DNA from: Rhabditophanes sp. KR3021
Lineage: Eukaryota; Nematoda; Chromadorea; Rhabditida; Alloionematidae
DNA: 64,000 bases
NCBI GenBank assembly: GCA_963281155.1
Contig: CAUJLY010000004.1
Location: 2,852,001 to 2,916,000, forward strand
Direction: 5' to 3'
How positions within the stretch are numbered: the stretch's first letter is position 1; each line of letters starts with the position of its first letter. Position numbers and translations under genes: made by a program. Positions 60,201 through 64,000 of this stretch are shown here, one piece after another. The notes beneath the pieces were generated by a model that had not been told where the DNA came from, ran no database searches, and worked only from the letters and a program-made list of their open reading frames with translations.

Positions 60201-62159
60201 CAAAAGATGCAATAAAATCAGCGTATAAGCATCACAATTATCCAATAATTGTAGGAATATAGCAAGTATGTCTTGCTACACGTCTAAGATGACCAAGTTT
60301 TACTTAAAGTTCAAATTATTGTAGTGACATTGAATATCATTAACTAATGTCCAAATTTAAAAAGCCTTATAGCAAAGATTGATATGTATATAGTTTGGCG
60401 AAAAACTTTATTCAAAGAATACATGCATACACATATTAATAATATTCTGGCGATTTAGGCTTCCCAGGAACCAAAGGAGACAGAGGAGGCTCATGTTCAG
60501 TGTGCTCACCTGGAACCAAAGGAGAAAAAGGAACTCCAGGATACAATGGAATGCCAGGTCCTCAAGGAGATCGTGGATACAATGGAAGCCCCGGCTTGCC
60601 CGGAGATCAAGGAGATGATGGTATGGTCGGTTCACCCGGTAGACCTGGATCTCCTGGCGCACCTGGTTTGGACGGAAACCCTGGTTATCCTGGTCAAAAG
60701 GGAGAACCCACCCAATTGAACCTCAGGCCTGGACCACCCGGTTATCCTGGTCTCAAAGGAGAAGCTGGTTTCCCAGGAAGCAGCGGATTGCCTGGATTCC
60801 AAGGAAAAGATGGCTTGCCTGGACCCCCTGGAATGCCTGGCTTCCCAGGCATCAAGGGAGAGATGGGCATGAGTGGATTAGCCGGCAGACCTGGAAACGA
60901 TGGCTTGCCTGGGCCCAATGGACAGAAGGGAGATGCTGGATTCGGGCAACCTGGTCAAAACGGGTTCCCGGGAGAGAAAGGAGACCGTGGATTCGATGGA
61001 ATTCCAGGATCACCTGGTCAGCCAGGTCCACCAGCCCCACCACCAGCTGAGAACCAAATTCAACACGGAAAAGACGGTCTTCCCGGAAAAGATGGATTCC
61101 CCGGTTTGAAGGGAGCCATGGGAGTTTCAGGTCCACCTGGATTTAGTGGCAGAGATGGCACCCCAGGAAGCCCAGGCATCAAAGGTGACGCAGGTTTGAA
61201 TGGATACCCAGGATCACCAGGCTTGCCTGGTTTGAACGGAGACAAAGGATTGAGTGGCAGAGACGGTGCTCCAGGATTCCCAGGAATGAAAGGAAACGCC
61301 GGCCTCCCAGGACGCGATGGCTTACCCGGTGAGAATGGACCCCAAGGAGAAACTATTGTCGGACCACCAGGCCAAAATGGATATCCAGGAGAGAAAGGAG
61401 ATTCAGGTTTGCCAGGATTACCAGGCCAAACAGGGCTAGAAGGGAAGAGAGGAAACAATGGCTTACCTGGAGTGAAAGGAGAAGCAGGATTCCCTGGCCA
61501 AAACGGAGTCCCAGGCTTCCCAGGTCTTAAAGGAGAACCAGGTTTCAATGGCATGCCAGGTTTGATCGGAAGCCCCGGCTTACCAGGTCAAGATGGTTTG
61601 CCTGGTATGAATGGTCCAAAAGGAAACTCAGGATTCCCCGGAATTCCCGGTCAAGCCGGACTAAAGGGAGAGACTGGATTGAATGGGCCAGTAGGAATCT
61701 CAGGGCCTCCAGGAAAAGATGGCCTACCAGGCACCAAAGGAAACGCAGGCATACCAGGTAAATTTTATTAAAATTGTAAATATGAAAAATCGGAAGTATC
61801 AACAAACTCGTTGATAATGAGATCGGCTACCGTGTTGTTGAGATCCGAGTTCATTTCGAGGACCTCTTCAAATGAGGGTTGCTGGAATCTGAGTTCTTGA
61901 TTTGAGGTCTGAAGGCTCTGATCAGGATAGCTTCGATGTTTCTGATGGCTGCCTCATCTTCAACTAATAAACACTAAAATTCAGAAATATTAATCAATCT
62001 TTTCAGGGTTCCCGGGAATCAAAGGTGACGCAGGTCTGAGTGGATTGCCAGGAAACAACGGAAATGAAGGTTTGCCAGGCCACAATGGAGCTCCAGGAAT
62101 TCCAGGAGCCAAAGGAAACTCGGGTTTGCCAGGAGGTCAAGGTCAAGATGGAAGTCCAG
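54265..62159 (+). CDS. Collagen IV alpha chain, N-terminal part
   Basis: Basement-membrane collagen, incomplete at the right edge. Fourteen exons: 54265-54299, 54349-54400, 54443-54505, 54624-54939, 56660-56745, 57505-57645, 57758-57865, 57882-57992, 58068-58301, 58347-58425, 58470-58604, 59033-59359, 60459-61757, 62007-62159. Phases agree throughout (3,139 bases, 1,046 codons plus one base). Exons 1-2 carry a signal peptide ([14 protein letters not shown]) and exon 3 a 7S-type Cys-rich start ([17 protein letters not shown]). Long Gly-X-Y tracts with interruptions follow ([36 protein letters not shown]), as in type IV chains. The 1.3-kb exon 13 is unusually long. The NC1 domain lies outside the window. 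Alpha-1 or alpha-2 not decided. Confidence 0.92.
55060..55953 (-). pseudogene. Decayed family copy in collagen intron 4, antisense
   Basis: A 106-codon open frame at 55953-55633 begins [20 protein letters not shown] and includes [17 protein letters not shown] and [14 protein letters not shown]; downstream the minus reading decays through stops, with a recognisable block [20 protein letters not shown] near 55,180-55,240. Intron 4 is 1,720 bases. The IEA...RQLLLKLKG stretch loosely resembles the 49.3-49.5 kb copy. Antisense to collagen. Confidence 0.5.
56820..57113 (-). CDS. Open 97-residue frame in collagen intron 5, antisense
   Basis: An uninterrupted ORF with its own ATG and stop, beginning [20 protein letters not shown]. 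It includes [34 protein letters not shown] and a hydrophobic end. It aligns by eye with the intron 13 fragment ([19 protein letters not shown]... [10 protein letters not shown]) and with the 49-kb copy (KMGSILIDARHGQLLTSNDS). Being open while its relatives are broken, it may be the best-preserved piece of the family here, or simply short. It is probably only the C-terminal part of a longer protein. Antisense to collagen. Confidence 0.4.
   Translation of the reverse strand: MLFSNKKDFIKKVVYDKSLGEKEMIVLKMWYQSKEVSENAESILINSLRPQIINLDSGKPSFEEAHYMFPEINDKIVDLTLGEFFEAHYFTFFKSII
57866..57881 (+). other. Candidate 16-base intron in collagen IV
   Basis: gtattataaatttcag lies between GLSGEKGLK and [10 protein letters not shown]. 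It has GT and AG ends, is not a multiple of three, and carries an in-frame TAA, so it must be removed to keep the Gly-X-Y frame. Other introns of the gene are 44 bases or longer. Confidence 0.55.
59477..60178 (-). pseudogene. Decayed family copy in collagen intron 12, antisense
   Basis: Two open frames, 60178-59861 ([20 protein letters not shown], then [20 protein letters not shown] and [20 protein letters not shown]) and 59806-59477 ([20 protein letters not shown] ... [17 protein letters not shown]). Between and overlapping them another frame reads [19 protein letters not shown], matching YDLRMNG in the oxidase C intron copy. The frame changes indicate decay or a misread intron. Antisense to collagen, in a 1,099-base intron. 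Confidence 0.55.
61800..61960 (-). pseudogene. Fragment of the family in collagen intron 13, antisense
   Basis: Minus reading gives [20 protein letters not shown], then after a one-base frame change [20 protein letters not shown] and [13 protein letters not shown]. Homologous by eye to the 56820-57113 frame. The intron is only 249 bases, so most of it is this fragment. Antisense to collagen. Confidence 0.6.
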
Positions 62160-62503
62160 GTAAGTTTTTATTTAAAAAGGGGTTTAAGTTCATAAATATT
62201 ACAATGAATATCATATTAATATCACGGCCTCCGTTTGTTGGAAATGGGTGATGATACAATTTTTAAAGTGATATCACTATCCCTGATATAATAAGTGATA
62301 ACTTTGCTCAAGCGGAGCCCTACCATCGTTTTAAATATACATTCAAATGCTTATTTGTTCATAATAATCATATTATCATAGTTTATATCGAGACGTATTT
62401 CGAGAAAAAATCCCAAGTGATAGTGATAATTGAATTTCCAAACTTTTCAGAGTAGTGATACATAGGTCATGGTAAATTAATATAAACTTTGAAGCATACT
62501 TCT

Positions 62504-63310
62504 TTAAAAATGGTTCACTTCTTTTAAAAAAGATACCCTTTTCAGCCTTAGACAAGGTTTCTGCTTCATTGTTTCTTCTTTTTCTTGTCCAAAATGTTTC
62601 ATATAATATAAATTATCTGAATCTGACTTGAGGAAGACTAAAGAACAGACTTTGATATGCGGTTGAATAATAGTTCCAACTGCTTTGGGATGCACGTCTA
62701 CTGCTTTTCTGCATAAGAGAGTTCAATTTCAGTTCTAATTTTTCCTTCATGACTGGTATAAGAACATCTTTTAGTCACTTGCTTCACATTTAGGCTGTTC
62801 TTGTTGACAGCAAGGCAGTAACCAAAGTTTCTCAGCATCAATAAAAAAATCGTTATGAAAACAGTCAATTGACCTTAGTAAGACCTTTTTCTCATCAGCT
62901 ATCCTTTTATTAAAAACGAGATTATTAATCTTACCTGAAACTTCGACCATATTAGTAACAAAACTCTTTATTTCAAACCACCAAGAAGGTGCCCTTTCCA
63001 CATCAGCAATCAATATTTAAAACATCGTACACCAAAGAATCTTTAGGATGTTGGGGATAAGGAAAAACATCGTAAAAATCAGTTATTCCTCCTGTTGTCG
63101 GTGTTCTTAATGTTAACTCTCATCTTTAACTAAAAACAAATTCAAATTTATTCTTCCAAAACTACCAAATTACTTGATTGGTTGCTGATCTGAAGTAACA
63201 CGTGGACTATAAGATGGACTCTTAATAGAATTTACGGTAGCAACAATATTTTTAGACAACTCCTTTTTATTAACGACAATAGTGGTTTTTTGTTTCTATA
63301 AAAAAATTCA
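62504..63310 (-). pseudogene. Coding debris in collagen intron 14, antisense
   Basis: Minus-strand open stretches at 63310-63180 (NKKELSKNIVATVNSIKSPS), 63130-63010 (LRTPTTGGITDFYDVFPYPQ), 63013-62771 (ADVERAPSWWFEIKSFVTNM ... FFIDAEKLWLLPCCQQEQ) and 62695-62504 (MHPKAVGTIIQPHIKV). Stops and frame shifts divide them. Further minus-strand debris reaches about 63,650. Membership of the family is likely by position and orientation, but shared motifs are weak. Confidence 0.45.
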
Positions 63311-64000
63311 AATTAGAATAATGACACAATAAATCGCGATTAAAAAGCGTAAGTAATTTGAATATAAAAACAATTTTGATTGGAATCATTAGCTTACTCC
63401 TTGCAAATTTAATCGAAAAGCGTTTCTCCTTTCCGCCATTTGAAGGCTATTCCAAAGGGAACATTTTGTTTAAAGAGCTCTGGAGAGCAACTGACAAATC
63501 GATATTCTCCATTCCGTCACTTCAATCTATCTTATTCTTCATTTCCAAACTTTCTACGCTAATCCTCCCTCCCTTCAAATTCCAATCCTTCATTCCATTC
63601 TTGCAAGATATTCCTTTTCTCCTTCCATACTTGGAATATAGTCCAGTGGTTTAGTGAATTTTAATCGTCTTCCGTCTAGATATTTCTCAAACCACACTCA
63701 ATGATCTTTAGCTCTCTATTAATGTAGAGGGTCAGATGACATGAGGTGGGTCTTTTGGGTGTACATAATTACTAAGCATACACATTTTTTAATATTAAAA
63801 GTTGTTGTTTGATTAATACGAGCATAACAACATTGAATCATGTATGGAATACTCAAACAAATAATAATAAGCACTTTTTAATTTATTGTTTTATCTTTGG
63901 ATTTAAATATGAGCCAATATTCCTATTTTGAATGTCTAAAGTGCTAAAAAACAATTGGCACATTTACTGTAGTTTGAACAATTAATAAAAATACAAAAGT
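63311..64000. other. Collagen intron continuing to the window edge
   Basis: No Gly-X-Y exon after 62159. Decayed minus-strand coding-like sequence to about 63,650, then AT-rich sequence. A 98-residue plus ORF (63358-63654) appears to be a shadow of it. Confidence 0.4.

Noticed and set aside
61060..61554. Long minus-strand ORF rich in Pro and Gly, and similar ones opposite collagen exons
   Set aside because: Mirror image of the Gly-X-Y codons on the other strand; a shadow of collagen IV.
54265..62159. Cuticle collagen rather than collagen IV
   Set aside because: Cuticle collagens are short with one or two exons; this has over 1,000 codons, a 7S-type Cys-rich start and repeated Gly-X-Y interruptions.

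Overview
The window is AT-rich animal DNA with small GT-AG introns, mostly about 40-60 bases, and compact genes on both strands. A ground-like-domain secreted protein, a cuticlin-type ZP protein, a collagen IV gene, and 3' splice acceptors lying 2 to about 70 bases in front of many start codons (as expected for spliced-leader trans-splicing) point to a nematode. The species cannot be named from the sequence. Exon junctions were worked out by hand from reading frame, GT/AG signals and known protein families.

Layout. 0-12.7 kb, all minus strand: a lysine-rich protein, GALT, a Rap2-type GTPase, an orphan exon, PNKP and MIOS (GATOR2). 13.1-18.4 kb: three tandem 2-hydroxyacid oxidase genes, minus. 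19.5-21.2 kb: a C-terminal gene fragment and a ground-like gene, minus. 23.7-25.7 kb: SURF4, plus. 26.0-29.6 kb: RAB14, SERP1/RAMP4 and an intronless cytochrome P450, minus. 30.8-33.3 kb: MCM6, plus. 34.2-36.0 kb: a type II membrane protein with LDL-receptor A repeats, minus. 38.2 kb: a MARVEL-like four-pass protein, plus. 39.8-44.6 kb: an SLC22-type transporter, minus. 45.6-47.7 kb: CLPTM1, plus. 48.6-50.8 kb: a small secreted protein and a basic low-complexity protein, plus. 51.5-52.9 kb: a ZP-domain protein, plus. 54.3 kb to the right edge: the N-terminal part of a collagen IV chain, plus, incomplete here. Most genes are unrelated housekeeping loci. Collagen IV, the ZP protein and the ground-like protein share an extracellular-matrix/cuticle theme, and SURF4, RAMP4, CLPTM1 and RAB14 share a secretory-pathway theme.

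The most unusual signal is a set of decayed protein-coding copies in the longer introns of MIOS (two introns), one hydroxyacid oxidase, SURF4, the SLC22 gene and collagen IV (five introns), plus one intergenic copy. Several share recognisable peptide motifs (a KHP-x-[IV]-KRISD block, an S-I-L-I ... R-P-Q-I ... D-S block, a Y-[ED]-L-R-M block), so they look like one dispersed family, or a few related ones, that I do not recognise. Every intronic copy I could orient lies antisense to its host gene. Other points of note are a candidate 16-base intron in collagen IV, a one-base frame discrepancy in the last exon of CLPTM1, a tandem-duplicated insert in the SLC22 intron, and two short tandem repeats.
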